Shown: one piece after another, positions 19,554 through 27,484 of the stretch
How the letters are laid out: every line of letters starts with the position of its first letter
Position numbering within the stretch: the stretch's first letter is position 1
Assembly: GCA_050247255.1 (NCBI GenBank)
Contig: JBFWUM010000031.1
Coordinates: 1 to 48,009, forward strand
From: JBFWUM01 sp050247255
GTDB taxonomy: Bacteria; Acidobacteriota; Vicinamibacteria; Vicinamibacterales; UBA2999
Length of the DNA stretch: 48,009 bases
Direction of reading: 5' to 3'
Made by a program: the position numbers and the translations under genes
Notes under the pieces: generated by a model
Databases searched by the model: none
Seen by the model: only the letters and a program-made list of their open reading frames with translations
What the model was told of the DNA's origin: nothing

Positions 19554-20320
19554 ATGACACCTGCTTCGCGGCGCACCTTCGTACGCGGCCTCGCCATGGG
19601 CAGCGCGGCCGCCGGCCTCGGCGTCGCCGGGCGCACCGCGTGGGCGCAGCCGCCCGCGGGCGTCGCCCCCGCCGAGCTCTCCGGCCAGACGTTCGACCTG
19701 GCCATCGGCGAGACCACGGTGAACCTGACGGGCCGTGCCCGCACCGCCACGACGCCGTGCGCTGGGATACGAAGGGCTGGATAGACACGGATCTGGACCG
19801 GCTCTGGTTCCGCTTCGGGGGCGATGGCCGGCGGCCGCGACTGGAGACAGCGCGGACCGAGCTGCTCTACGGGCGGTCCATCAGTCGCTGGTGGACGGCC
19901 GTCACCGGCGTCCGTCAGGACGTGCGCCCGGGTTCGCCGCAGACATGGGCCGCCGTGGGACTGCAGGGTCTGGCGCCGTACTGGTTCGCCGTGGAGGCCA
20001 CGGCGTATGTCGGCGCAGGCGGCCGCACGCACATTCGCGTCGAGACGGAATACGACCTGCTCGTGACGAACCGGCTGATCCTCCAGCCCGTCGTCGAACT
20101 GGACGCCTACGGCAAGGCGGACGCGACACGGCGGATCGGGGCCGGTCTCAGCCAGATCGATGCGGGTCTGCGACTGCGCTACGAGTTCAAGCGCGAGTTC
20201 GCGCCGTATGTCGGCGTCACGTGGAACCGCGCGCTCTTCGGCACGGGGGATCTCCGGCGAGCGGGTGGTGAATCTGTCGGGCAACGCCGGCTGGTCGCCG
20301 GCCTGCGGCTCTGGTTGTAG
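19554..20320 (+). pseudogene. Deletion scar: N-terminus of a multicopper oxidase (pcoA/copA type) joined out of frame to the C-terminus of copB
   Basis: From ATG 19554 the frame reads a twin-arginine-type signal (RRTFVRGLAMGSAAAGLG) and the first mature segment of a CopA/PcoA multicopper oxidase (FDLAIGETTVNLTGRARTAT). It then meets TAG at 19782-19784. From about 19757 a different frame reads the C-terminal barrel of the outer-membrane copper protein CopB: RWDTKGWIDTDLDRLWF, VRQDVRPGSPQTWAAVGLQG, TYVGAG-like strands, LLVTNRLILQPVVELDAYGK, EFAPYVGVTWNR, ending at TAG 20318-20320. All copper sites of the oxidase and the His/Met-rich start of CopB are missing. An internal deletion of a copA-copB pair is the simplest reading; assembly error is the alternative. 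The first frame would make only a 76-residue exported fragment. Confidence 0.8.
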
Positions 20321-20327
20321 GAGCGGC

Positions 20328-20735
20328 CTACCAGACGGTCTGGACGAGGCCTGACGCTTCAATCGCCGTGTCGCGCGTGATCAACGGCAACGCAAGATCG
20401 GCAGCCGATGCACAGATCAGCGCATCAAACGGATCGCGGAACTGCAGCCAGTCGGCGGCGGCGAGCACCTGACGGGCATCCAGGTCGTGCGGGTGAAACG
20501 AGGGGTTGCTGAGGAGGTCGTCGAAGAATGCGCGCGCGGAACGCCGGAGGTCGATTCGACCGGTCCGCGCCAGGAAGGACACCTCCCAGATCACCGCCGC
20601 GGGGATATGGACAACAGCGTGCCGTTCCTCTGCAGCCTGGAACAGACGACGGCCCACCGGTCCGAGGCGGCTGGCGCCGCGCGCGTGATACAGCAGCGTA
20701 TGTGTGTCAGTGACCGCCGCATGGAGATCAACCAC
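20328..20735 (-). CDS. vapC: PIN-domain toxin (VapC-like)
   Basis: This 135-residue PIN ribonuclease has the four acidic residues expected for Mg-dependent RNA cleavage: D10 in TDTHTLL, E51 in VIWEVS, D101/D104 in FRDPFDALI, and D122 in ITRDTAI. The GTG at 20735 begins the domain (VVDLHAAVTDTH) and overlaps the antitoxin stop by 8 bases. A GTG at 20762 would add 9 residues of antitoxin-overlapping sequence. It is translationally linked to the antitoxin gene upstream and probably stabilises this accessory region or responds to stress. Confidence 0.85.
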   Translation of the reverse strand: MVDLHAAVTDTHTLLYHARGASRLGPVGRRLFQAAEERHAVVHIPAAVIWEVSFLARTGRIDLRRSARAFFDDLLSNPSFHPHDLDARQVLAAADWLQFRDPFDALICASAADLALPLITRDTAIEASGLVQTVW

Positions 20736-21072
20736 GAGGCGACCGGCGACGTGTGCCCCCACGCTTTACGCCCGCCCGATAGGTGGACGCCGCGTAGGCC
20801 GCTCGGGGCTCATGAACCTCCAGCGGACGGTTCGCCGACTCCTCGAACAGCGCCTTCACGTACGCGTCCGCAGCCTGCAAGTCTTCGTCGGTGAACGAAA
20901 TGGTACCGACAACGGAGCGGATCGGCCCGGCGCCGAGGCCACCCGTGCGGGCAGCCGTCACGACCTCATCGAGGGCGTCACTGAGGCTCCGCCGCTTCCG
21001 CTGGGCGGCGCGCGCCCTCAACCACAGCAGGTTGTCGGCGTCGAGCGTGACGGAGACGGCAGTCTTCGGCAT
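20728..21072 (-). CDS. vapB: Ribbon-helix-helix antitoxin partner of the PIN toxin
   Basis: The protein is 114 residues from ATG 21072. The start KTAVSVTLDADNLLWLRARAAQR...SLSDALDEVV has the beta-strand plus two-helix pattern of MetJ/Arc-type DNA-binding antitoxins. The C-terminal half (TDEDLQAADAYVKALFEE and onward) would bind the toxin. In-frame ATGs at 21078, 21090 and 21096 are possible; 21072 is chosen because the domain begins there and the palindromic operator then lies immediately upstream rather than inside the gene. Confidence 0.8.
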   Translation of the reverse strand: MPKTAVSVTLDADNLLWLRARAAQRKRRSLSDALDEVVTAARTGGLGAGPIRSVVGTISFTDEDLQAADAYVKALFEESANRPLEVHEPRAAYAASTYRAGVKRGGTRRRSPRG

Positions 21073-21096
21073 GAACATACGATATCGCATGTTCAT
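21071..21096. promoter_or_regulatory. Palindromic operator of the toxin-antitoxin operon
   Basis: A 26-bp near-perfect palindrome has left half ATGAACATACGAT and right half ATCGCATGTTCAT, with a single mismatched pair. CATACGAT recurs at 21094-21101, giving a third half-site in direct orientation. It lies at the start of the antitoxin gene, as expected for autoregulation by a ribbon-helix-helix antitoxin. Confidence 0.6.
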
Positions 21097-21192
21097 ACGA
21101 TGGGTGCATGGACGTGAACGCCACGACCCAGGCCGAGAACAGGTCGCCGATGGTGCAGGAGGCCATCGACGGGCCCCGGTGCACCCGCGGCC

Positions 21193-22380
21193 TCAGAGCG
21201 TGCCGAGAAACACCAGCAGCGCCCGCTGATCACCGGAGCCGAGCGCGCCGAAGCGCCTTCGCGCGAGGGTGGCCTCGCCCCCGTGGCGGAGGACCGCCTC
21301 CTCGATGGTCGGCGCGGATCCGTCGTGCAACAGCGGTCGACGAAAGCGAAGCCCCCACAGCGCCGGGGTCCGGATCTCGTCCGGGCCTGCGTCGGCCTGG
21401 CCGATCCCGTCGCCGGTGCCCACATCGTGAAGCAGCAGATCCGAGAAGAGGGGCACCGGCTGGCGGCTGAGCTGCGGGTCATCGGCCGGACCCGTGGTCA
21501 GCGAAGGCACGTGGCACTGCGCGCACCCGACGCGGGCGAACACGTCCTCGCCCGCCCGGGCCGCGTCGTCCGACTGCGCCCGCGCGACCGGCGCCAGCAA
21601 CCGCATGAAGCTCGCGAAGTTGTCGATGCCACGGCGGCGCGTGAGGGGATCACGCAGGTCCTCGGGGTCGGGGATCGGATCACACAGCCGCATCCGGGCG
21701 TCGTCAATGCCGACGGCCAGCTCCGTCGGAAACAGGTCGTTGGTGATGCCCATCTCGTTGCGGTAGGCGTCTGCGCTGAACGCCAGCAGCGTGGCGTGCT
21801 GGGCCTTCCAGCCGAATCGGCCGACGCGCCGCGCACCCGTGGCGCGATCCGTCACGATCGCGGGACGGCCGTGGACGCCCGTGCCCGAGGCCGCCTGCTC
21901 ACGCGCCAGCGCGAGCAGCGTCTCGTCCTCGATCGCCTCGACAAGCCCGGCGCCGAACACCGGAATGGGCACGCGGCGCGCGACGATCGTCGCCTCCGCG
22001 GGAATCACGGGCTGGCAGGCGTGGCCGGGAACCGAGAAGAGATGGAACAGAGATTCACCCTCGGGCGCCACCGCCTCGAACGAACCATCGGCGGCACGAC
22101 GGCCGGCACGTACCTCGGCAACCGGGCTCGTACCGCCGACCGCCGGCACGCTGTGGCATGACGCACAGCTCGTTCCGTTGAACGCTGGCCCAAGCCCCTC
22201 TTCGGCCGTCTCGACCTCGAGGAAATCGTCGAGGCCAAGCGTGAACTCCTCGAACTGCGACGGCGTCAGCCCGGGGAGCGGGTCGCCAGGCTGCAGGACA
22301 CGCCCCTGCGCCCCAAGCGCCGCGACAGCGAGCAGCCCGAGCCCGATTGCCGGGCTCAGCCGGCGCCAGCCCTGCGTCAT
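21193..22380 (-). CDS. Di-heme oxidoreductase (DUF1111 / DHOR family)
   Basis: This 395-residue exported cytochrome has a signal peptide (about residues 10-24) and two haem c sites, CASCH at 72-76 and CAQCH at 286-290. Family segments include GLGPAFNGTSCASCHSVP, RFGWKAQHATLLAFSADAY, NEMGITNDLFP, and the C-terminal TPALWGLRFRRPLLHDG. Such thiol oxidoreductase or peroxidase-like proteins act in the periplasm; the true substrate is unknown. Its ATG overlaps the stop of the CuA-type gene by 4 bases, so the two are probably translated together and may exchange electrons (inference). Confidence 0.88.
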   Translation of the reverse strand: MTQGWRRLSPAIGLGLLAVAALGAQGRVLQPGDPLPGLTPSQFEEFTLGLDDFLEVETAEEGLGPAFNGTSCASCHSVPAVGGTSPVAEVRAGRRAADGSFEAVAPEGESLFHLFSVPGHACQPVIPAEATIVARRVPIPVFGAGLVEAIEDETLLALAREQAASGTGVHGRPAIVTDRATGARRVGRFGWKAQHATLLAFSADAYRNEMGITNDLFPTELAVGIDDARMRLCDPIPDPEDLRDPLTRRRGIDNFASFMRLLAPVARAQSDDAARAGEDVFARVGCAQCHVPSLTTGPADDPQLSRQPVPLFSDLLLHDVGTGDGIGQADAGPDEIRTPALWGLRFRRPLLHDGSAPTIEEAVLRHGGEATLARRRFGALGSGDQRALLVFLGTL

Positions 22381-22775
22381 CTGGAGGCCGTCGCCTCGCG
22401 CACCACGATGACGCCGCGCATGAACGCATGACCGGCGCCGCAGAGCTGCGAACACTCGAACGTGTAGCGACCGGCCGCCGGTGGCTGGAACATCACCGTG
22501 GCCGTGCCGCGATTCCGCTTGGGAATCTCGATGTCGACGTCGGTGCCGACGATGCGGAATCCGTGGGACGTGTCGTCGCTCGTCAGACGGATCTCCAGCA
22601 CTGTGCCGACCGTCGTCTTGATCTCGGACGGCGTGAAGGAAAAGCGCTCGGCCAGCACGTCGACCCGCTGCACGGGCGGCACGGGCGCCTGGCGCGCGCC
22701 TGACGCGCCGATGGACGCCGCCAGCAGCACGACGACCACGATTCCTGCGAGTCCTTTCGTGTTCAAAACCACCAC
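22377..22775 (-). CDS. Exported CuA-type cupredoxin (cytochrome oxidase subunit II-like)
   Basis: This 132-residue protein has an N-terminal hydrophobic segment (about 8-24; signal or anchor) and one cupredoxin domain. Candidate copper ligands are H71 in TSHGF, then C108, C112, H116 and M119 in CSQLCGAGHAFM, the arrangement of the binuclear CuA centre of COX2. It is much shorter than a true oxidase subunit and no other oxidase subunits are nearby, so it is probably a soluble or anchored electron carrier. It starts with GTG 22775, overlapping the end of the porin gene by 13 bases. Confidence 0.85.
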   Translation of the reverse strand: MVVLNTKGLAGIVVVVLLAASIGASGARQAPVPPVQRVDVLAERFSFTPSEIKTTVGTVLEIRLTSDDTSHGFRIVGTDVDIEIPKRNRGTATVMFQPPAAGRYTFECSQLCGAGHAFMRGVIVVREATASR

Positions 22776-23890
22776 CCCACCCCCACGTTGATTGAGCGCG
22801 GCCCGGGAATGACCCGGCTGGCCGTGCCCTGATGTGTGTAGTCCACCTTGATCGCAATGTCAGGATCGGGCCAGTAGGTGCCGCCCACAACCCAGACACG
22901 GCGATCGAGCGCGGGCAGCGGCACATAGCCTTCGGGCATTCGGTGCTGGGTGTTCACGTGCTCGTAGCGCCCGAACACGCCCACGTCTCCCCATGCCGCA
23001 CCGGAGACCACGCGGTAACTCCCCTCCAGGTAGCCACCCCGCATCGCCTGCGCGACATTGGGATTCACACCCGTCGTCCGCATGCGCGCGTCGTTGATCA
23101 GCCCGGCACCATCCACCGACACGCTCACAAACTGCGCGCGCCCTTCCGCCCGCCGGCGTCCGAAGCGCACATCGGCCTCCAGGATCCGCACCGGCACGTC
23201 GAAGCGCGGCCGGAACTCCGCGCCGGAGGAGCCGGCCCAGATTCCCACGCCCGCCGCGAGGCCCCGGATGCCGACGTACTCGACGCGTCCTGTGCCGGCC
23301 ACGCGCCCGGCGTTCGCCTGGCCACCCTTCTGCCGTCCGTCGCGAAGGCCGTCGGCGGTGAACTCCGCCGCGTTCAGCGGTGCGACCACGAAGGCGCGAT
23401 AACGCCAGCCGCGGCCGACCTCGCCGTGCGCGCCGGCCCCGACCTCGAACCACGTCGTCGGCAGCAGGACCGTATCGACCAGCGGGCGCTCGACGCCGTA
23501 GTAGACGGGCGGTTCGTGGCGCTCGTTGATGATGCCAAGCGGCACCAGGAGCATGCCCGCACGCAGGTTGAACCGGCGCGTCAGCAGGAAGTCGACGTAG
23601 GCCTGTTCGAGCTCGAGTTCGCCCCCGTTCGGCTCAAGACCCTCGACAAACGCGTGCTCCAGTTCCAGTTCGCTGACGAATCGCACGCGGCTCGAGTACT
23701 GGTGGGTGATGAGCAGGACAAACCGGTGGAAATCGAGGACGCCGTCGGCCTGGGTGTCCTTGGTGTAGTGGACGTCCATGTAGCCGGAGATCCCGGTCGA
23801 CGGACGCGTCTCGGGTACCGGCTGGGCAACGGCCACCTGGGCAAAGCCGCTCGAAAGCGCCAGGGCGAAGATAATTTTTTGAAGGCTCAA
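22763..23890 (-). CDS. Outer-membrane beta-barrel, porin-like
   Basis: This 375-residue protein has a signal peptide ending near AVAQPV. Many amphipathic strands follow (FHRFVLLITHQYSSRVRFVS, LELEQAYVDFLLTRRFNLRAG, MLLVPLGIINERHEPPVYYG) and it ends in VGWWF, a terminal aromatic typical of barrels. The pattern resembles OprO/OprP-like porins or electron-transport outer-membrane barrels; the solute is not known. The start TTG at 23890 is the only one directly before the signal peptide and has no clear ribosome site. It is the first gene of an operon with the CuA cupredoxin and the di-heme oxidoreductase. Confidence 0.8.
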   Translation of the reverse strand: MSLQKIIFALALSSGFAQVAVAQPVPETRPSTGISGYMDVHYTKDTQADGVLDFHRFVLLITHQYSSRVRFVSELELEHAFVEGLEPNGGELELEQAYVDFLLTRRFNLRAGMLLVPLGIINERHEPPVYYGVERPLVDTVLLPTTWFEVGAGAHGEVGRGWRYRAFVVAPLNAAEFTADGLRDGRQKGGQANAGRVAGTGRVEYVGIRGLAAGVGIWAGSSGAEFRPRFDVPVRILEADVRFGRRRAEGRAQFVSVSVDGAGLINDARMRTTGVNPNVAQAMRGGYLEGSYRVVSGAAWGDVGVFGRYEHVNTQHRMPEGYVPLPALDRRVWVVGGTYWPDPDIAIKVDYTHQGTASRVIPGPRSINVGVGWWF

Positions 23891-23929
23891 AACTAGAACA
23901 GTAGAGCCTCAAAATAGCTCGGCCGTCAA
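23884..23929 (-). promoter_or_regulatory. Possible promoter and direct repeat upstream of the porin operon
   Basis: On the minus strand TTGACG (23924-23929) and TCTACT (23900-23905) are 18 bases apart, a plausible sigma-70 pair. A direct repeat, GGCTCAAAA at 23884-23892 and GCCTCAAAA at 23906-23914 (plus strand), is spaced 22 bp apart, about two helical turns, and flanks the -10. This short stretch is visibly more AT-rich than its surroundings. Confidence 0.35.
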
Positions 23930-23943
23930 GTGACGTACGGGCG

Positions 23944-25344
23944 CTACATCGCGTGTTCGGCGGCCCGGATGCTGAGAAACACCGCAACGCTCGGCGCGGT
24001 GCGGCCGAAGTAGCGCGGCGCGAGGTCCGGCGGGAGAAGGCTTACCGCGACCGTGCCGCCGATGCCCGGGACGAGTCCCTTGACTGCCCGCAGGTGCCGT
24101 ACGTATCCGACCTGCACCTTGCCGACCGTGAAGATCGACTCGGGATACTCCCGTGCGTGCAGGTGATGCGCGGGTACGCCTCCGACCTCTCCCCGGCCGA
24201 ACAGCGTGTGGCGCCCGGACAGGCTCAGGCTGCTCTCAAGCAGGGCGCCCACTCGCGTGGCGTCCAGGAGCCCTCCAGCGACGACTTCGCGTGCATGGTT
24301 GGCTCCGACCGCCAACGTGGTCGCCCAGAAGCCGCCGGCCGGGAGCGGGACGTGATACACGGCGGATGCCGTGCCGCGCGTGACAGGGTCCTGTCCCGGA
24401 AACGGAAAGTCGGTGGCCACCTCGCGCAGTCGCGCGGCTGAGACCTGCAGCGCCAGGCGTTCCGTGGGCAGGAACGACAGGCGCCCGGCGAATGAATCGA
24501 ACCCACCGAGGTCCAGATCGGCACGGCGCTCGTCCGGTTCGCGTCCGTTGAACACGGACCACTCGGCCTTCCAGCGCTGACTGTGCGCCGCGGCCGTCAC
24601 CACACCGAACGTGACGTGCGTCGAGTCCAGCCAATGGTGGGAGATGGGGCCGATCGGATTGACCATCGCGGACACGCGGTGAGGGTAGCCGGGCGGACCC
24701 AGCGCGGGTTCGCCCGCAAGCCCCGCGTAGATCTGCCAGCGCCACGATCCTCGCAAGGGATGGTCGTAGTCGACGGCGAGTTCCATGAACAGATCGTGCG
24801 GCTGTTGCCGGTCGTGCACGGTGTCGTCACCGCACACCTCTCCGGTGGCCAGAACACTCAAGGTACCGCACCCGGGCACCGTCCAGGGTTCGGCGCTCAG
24901 CATGGTCCGGATACCGAACCGACCGCCCGCGAGGCTGCGGCGGGCCATGAACATGCCCCAGTTGAGGCCGCCTCCCTGGCGTGTGCCGGCACCGCCGGTC
25001 CTGTGACGCTCGCCGGGTTCGTACACGGCGTGCGCGAACGCGACGCCATTGACACGCACGTCCCAGCCGCGCCACGGACGGTGCACGCCGAACATCGGCG
25101 TGACCGGCGGCAGCCACGCGGTACCCGACGCCTCACGCGTGGGCGTGAGCAGCGCGGCTTCCACGGCGACGTGCTCGTGCACCTCCGGCATCTGCATGGA
25201 GTCCTGCTGTTGCGCTGTCGCGCTCGCCGACCAGACAAGACACACGACCAGCAGCGTCGGCACCGCCCGGTTCAGACGGACATCGGCCTGGGCCAATCGC
25301 CCGGGGCGCCCGTCACTCAGCGGAACGCAGCAGACGGAGGGCAT
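23944..25344 (-). CDS. Conserved outer-membrane protein of metal-efflux clusters
   Basis: This protein of about 466 residues has a signal peptide (AVPTLLVVCLVWSASATAQ) then MQMPEVHEH and a conserved start GTAWLPPVTPMFGVHRPWRGWDV. It also contains GGLNWGMFMARRSLAGGRF, VHDRQQPHDLFMELAVDYD and SHHWLDSTHVTFGVVTAAAH, a pattern I recognise from uncharacterised barrel-like proteins that accompany heavy-metal efflux genes. Its function is unknown. The start is uncertain: ATG 25344 overlaps the ATPase gene, while TTG 25296 or GTG 25263 would start nearer the signal peptide; none has a good ribosome site. It is last in the run of genes that begins with the Zn efflux system. Confidence 0.75.
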   Translation of the reverse strand: MPSVCCVPLSDGRPGRLAQADVRLNRAVPTLLVVCLVWSASATAQQQDSMQMPEVHEHVAVEAALLTPTREASGTAWLPPVTPMFGVHRPWRGWDVRVNGVAFAHAVYEPGERHRTGGAGTRQGGGLNWGMFMARRSLAGGRFGIRTMLSAEPWTVPGCGTLSVLATGEVCGDDTVHDRQQPHDLFMELAVDYDHPLRGSWRWQIYAGLAGEPALGPPGYPHRVSAMVNPIGPISHHWLDSTHVTFGVVTAAAHSQRWKAEWSVFNGREPDERRADLDLGGFDSFAGRLSFLPTERLALQVSAARLREVATDFPFPGQDPVTRGTASAVYHVPLPAGGFWATTLAVGANHAREVVAGGLLDATRVGALLESSLSLSGRHTLFGRGEVGGVPAHHLHAREYPESIFTVGKVQVGYVRHLRAVKGLVPGIGGTVAVSLLPPDLAPRYFGRTAPSVAVFLSIRAAEHAM

Positions 25345-27484
25345 TGGCAATGACAACCAGCGACACACCCATGTCAGCAGCGATCGCCGCCCACAACGTC
25401 GCGGCGCCGAGGGACGCCAGCACGACGAACAGGGCCTTCACGCCGAGCGAGAGCACGACGTTCTGGCGAATGATCTGCAGAGTACGGCGGGAATGCCGGA
25501 TGAGCCACGGCAGCTTCAACAGGTCATCCGACATCAGCGCCACGTCTGCCGCCTCGATGGCCGCGTCGCTGCCCGCCGCACCCATCGCCACGCCCATCGT
25601 GGCGCGCCCCATGGCGGGTGCGTCGTTGACGCCGTCGCCAATCATCGCCACCGTCCCGAACTGCGCCACCAACTGCTCGACCGCCTTCACCTTGTCGGCC
25701 GGCAGCAACTCGGCGCGCACATCGTCGATGCCGGCCGCGGCGGCGATCCGGTCGGCGGTCGGCTTGTTGTCGCCAGTCAGCATGACCACATGCTCGACGC
25801 CCGCGTCGTGCAGCGCGCCGATGACGTCGGCGGCCTCCAGCCGAAGCGCGTCCACCAGCGTCACGAAACCGCAGACGTGATCCGGCGTGCCCATGACCAC
25901 GACGGTCCGGCCCGAGGACGACAAGGACTCCAGGCGGTCGTGGACATCCGGCGTCTCCTGCCCGCGCTCCTCCAGATATCTGTGCGACCCCAGCCAGTAG
26001 GCCGCACCGTTGATGCTGGCCGTGACGCCCAGGCCCTGAACGGCCCGCACATCCTGAGCCGGCGTGATCGACACGCCTCGTGTGCGCACATGGGCAGTAA
26101 TGGCTCGCGCCAGCGGATGGTCACTGTGGGCCTCGAGCGCGCCCATCGCCGTCAGGAGCTCGGCCTCGGTGTGACCGTTCATCGCCACGACATCAACCAC
26201 CCTGGGGGCGCCCTCTGTCAGGGTCCCCGTCTTGTCCAGAGCGACGGCGCGCAGCCGCGCGGGCACTTCAATAAAGGTGCCGCCCTTGACGAGGACGCCG
26301 TGACGGGCGGCGGCCGCCATGCTGGCGACGATGCTGACGGGCGTGGAGATCACCAGTGCGCACGGACATCCGATGACGAGCAGCACGAGTGCCCGGTAGA
26401 ACCAGTCGCCGACGTCGCCGCCGCCCAGGAACGGGGGCAGGACTGCAACGACGACGGCCACAGCAAGAATCGCTGGCGTATACACGCGGGCGAACCGATC
26501 GACCCATTGTTCGGACGGTGCCCGACGGGTCTGCGCCTCACCCACCATTCTGACGATCTGGGCCAGGGTGGTCTCACCCGCCAGGCGGGTCGCCTCGACC
26601 TCCAGCACCCCGTCGCCATTGATGGTGCCGGCGAACACGTCCGACCCTTCCCGCTTCTCAACGGGCAGGCTCTCCCCCGTAATGGGCGCCTGGTTGACCT
26701 GTGAGATGCCCCGGCGGACCGTGCCGTCCACAGGGATGCGCTCGCCGGGCTTGACCAGCGCGCGGTCGCCGACCCTGACGTCGGCAGCCCCGACCTCCCG
26801 GCTGGTCCCATCCGGGTCCAGGAGATGCGCCGTGGGAGGCGCGATGGACAGCAACGCCTCCACCGCTCGACGCGCGCGGCCGACGCTCCAGGATTCCAGA
26901 GCCAGCGACACGGCGAAGAGGAACGTCACGACGGCCCCCTCGAACCACTCTCCGATCGCGGCCGCGCCGAACACCGCGATGGTCATGAGCAGGTTCATAT
27001 CGGGCCGCAGCCGCCGCGTGGACGCCCAGGCTCTCGGGGCAATGAACCAGCCGCCCGCCACGATGCCAGCCAGGTAGAGGATCCGGCTGAGCAGCGGCAC
27101 TGCCGCAGCCACGCCCATCCCTTCGGACCCGAGGGCAGCGCGCAGACCACCGTCGGCGGCGTGTGCGATGAAGCCCGCGAGGAGGAGCGCCCCGCTGAGC
27201 GCGGTCATGGCGGTCCGTCCGCGTCGCTGCCAGAATCCCGACTCGGCGGCCTCCGGCCTGGCGTCCTGCCAGACCTCCGCCCGCATGCCGGTCCGGCCAA
27301 CAGCCCGGACGATCTGGTCTGCCGCCACGGCTGGAGACCCCGGCCGAATCAGCATCTTGCCTCGCAGGATGTCGAACGCGAGACGCTCGGGGTCACCGAC
27401 CAGCGGATCGATCTCCCGGCGAAGGATTGCGACTTCGTCGGCGCAGTCCATCCCGTGGATGCGGAACTCCATGGACCCGATCAT
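25313..27484 (-). CDS. zntA: Zn/Cd/Pb-exporting P1B-type ATPase
   Basis: This 723-residue inner-membrane pump has an N-terminal HMA-like domain with HGMDCADE (C14, second cysteine replaced by Asp), the CPC motif at 373-375, the phosphorylated D417 in DKTGTLTEG, SDHPLA and GDGVNDAPA. Helix 8 reads DMGVSLVVIANALRLL, the aspartate-containing pattern of the zinc/cadmium/lead (P1B-2) group rather than the MxxSS of copper pumps. The ATG at 27484 overlaps the czcA stop (ATGA), so the two are coupled. It moves cytosolic Zn/Cd into the periplasm for CzcCBA to expel. Confidence 0.92.
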   Translation of the reverse strand: MIGSMEFRIHGMDCADEVAILRREIDPLVGDPERLAFDILRGKMLIRPGSPAVAADQIVRAVGRTGMRAEVWQDARPEAAESGFWQRRGRTAMTALSGALLLAGFIAHAADGGLRAALGSEGMGVAAAVPLLSRILYLAGIVAGGWFIAPRAWASTRRLRPDMNLLMTIAVFGAAAIGEWFEGAVVTFLFAVSLALESWSVGRARRAVEALLSIAPPTAHLLDPDGTSREVGAADVRVGDRALVKPGERIPVDGTVRRGISQVNQAPITGESLPVEKREGSDVFAGTINGDGVLEVEATRLAGETTLAQIVRMVGEAQTRRAPSEQWVDRFARVYTPAILAVAVVVAVLPPFLGGGDVGDWFYRALVLLVIGCPCALVISTPVSIVASMAAAARHGVLVKGGTFIEVPARLRAVALDKTGTLTEGAPRVVDVVAMNGHTEAELLTAMGALEAHSDHPLARAITAHVRTRGVSITPAQDVRAVQGLGVTASINGAAYWLGSHRYLEERGQETPDVHDRLESLSSSGRTVVVMGTPDHVCGFVTLVDALRLEAADVIGALHDAGVEHVVMLTGDNKPTADRIAAAAGIDDVRAELLPADKVKAVEQLVAQFGTVAMIGDGVNDAPAMGRATMGVAMGAAGSDAAIEAADVALMSDDLLKLPWLIRHSRRTLQIIRQNVVLSLGVKALFVVLASLGAATLWAAIAADMGVSLVVIANALRLLRSAE

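Noticed and set aside
20328..20762. The toxin start at GTG 20762.
   Set aside because: The extra residues lie wholly within the antitoxin gene and precede the PIN domain; GTG 20735 starts exactly at the domain with an 8-base overlap.
22377..22775. True cytochrome c oxidase subunit II.
   Set aside because: It is too short, has no two-helix hairpin, and there are no other oxidase subunits nearby; only the CuA domain is present.
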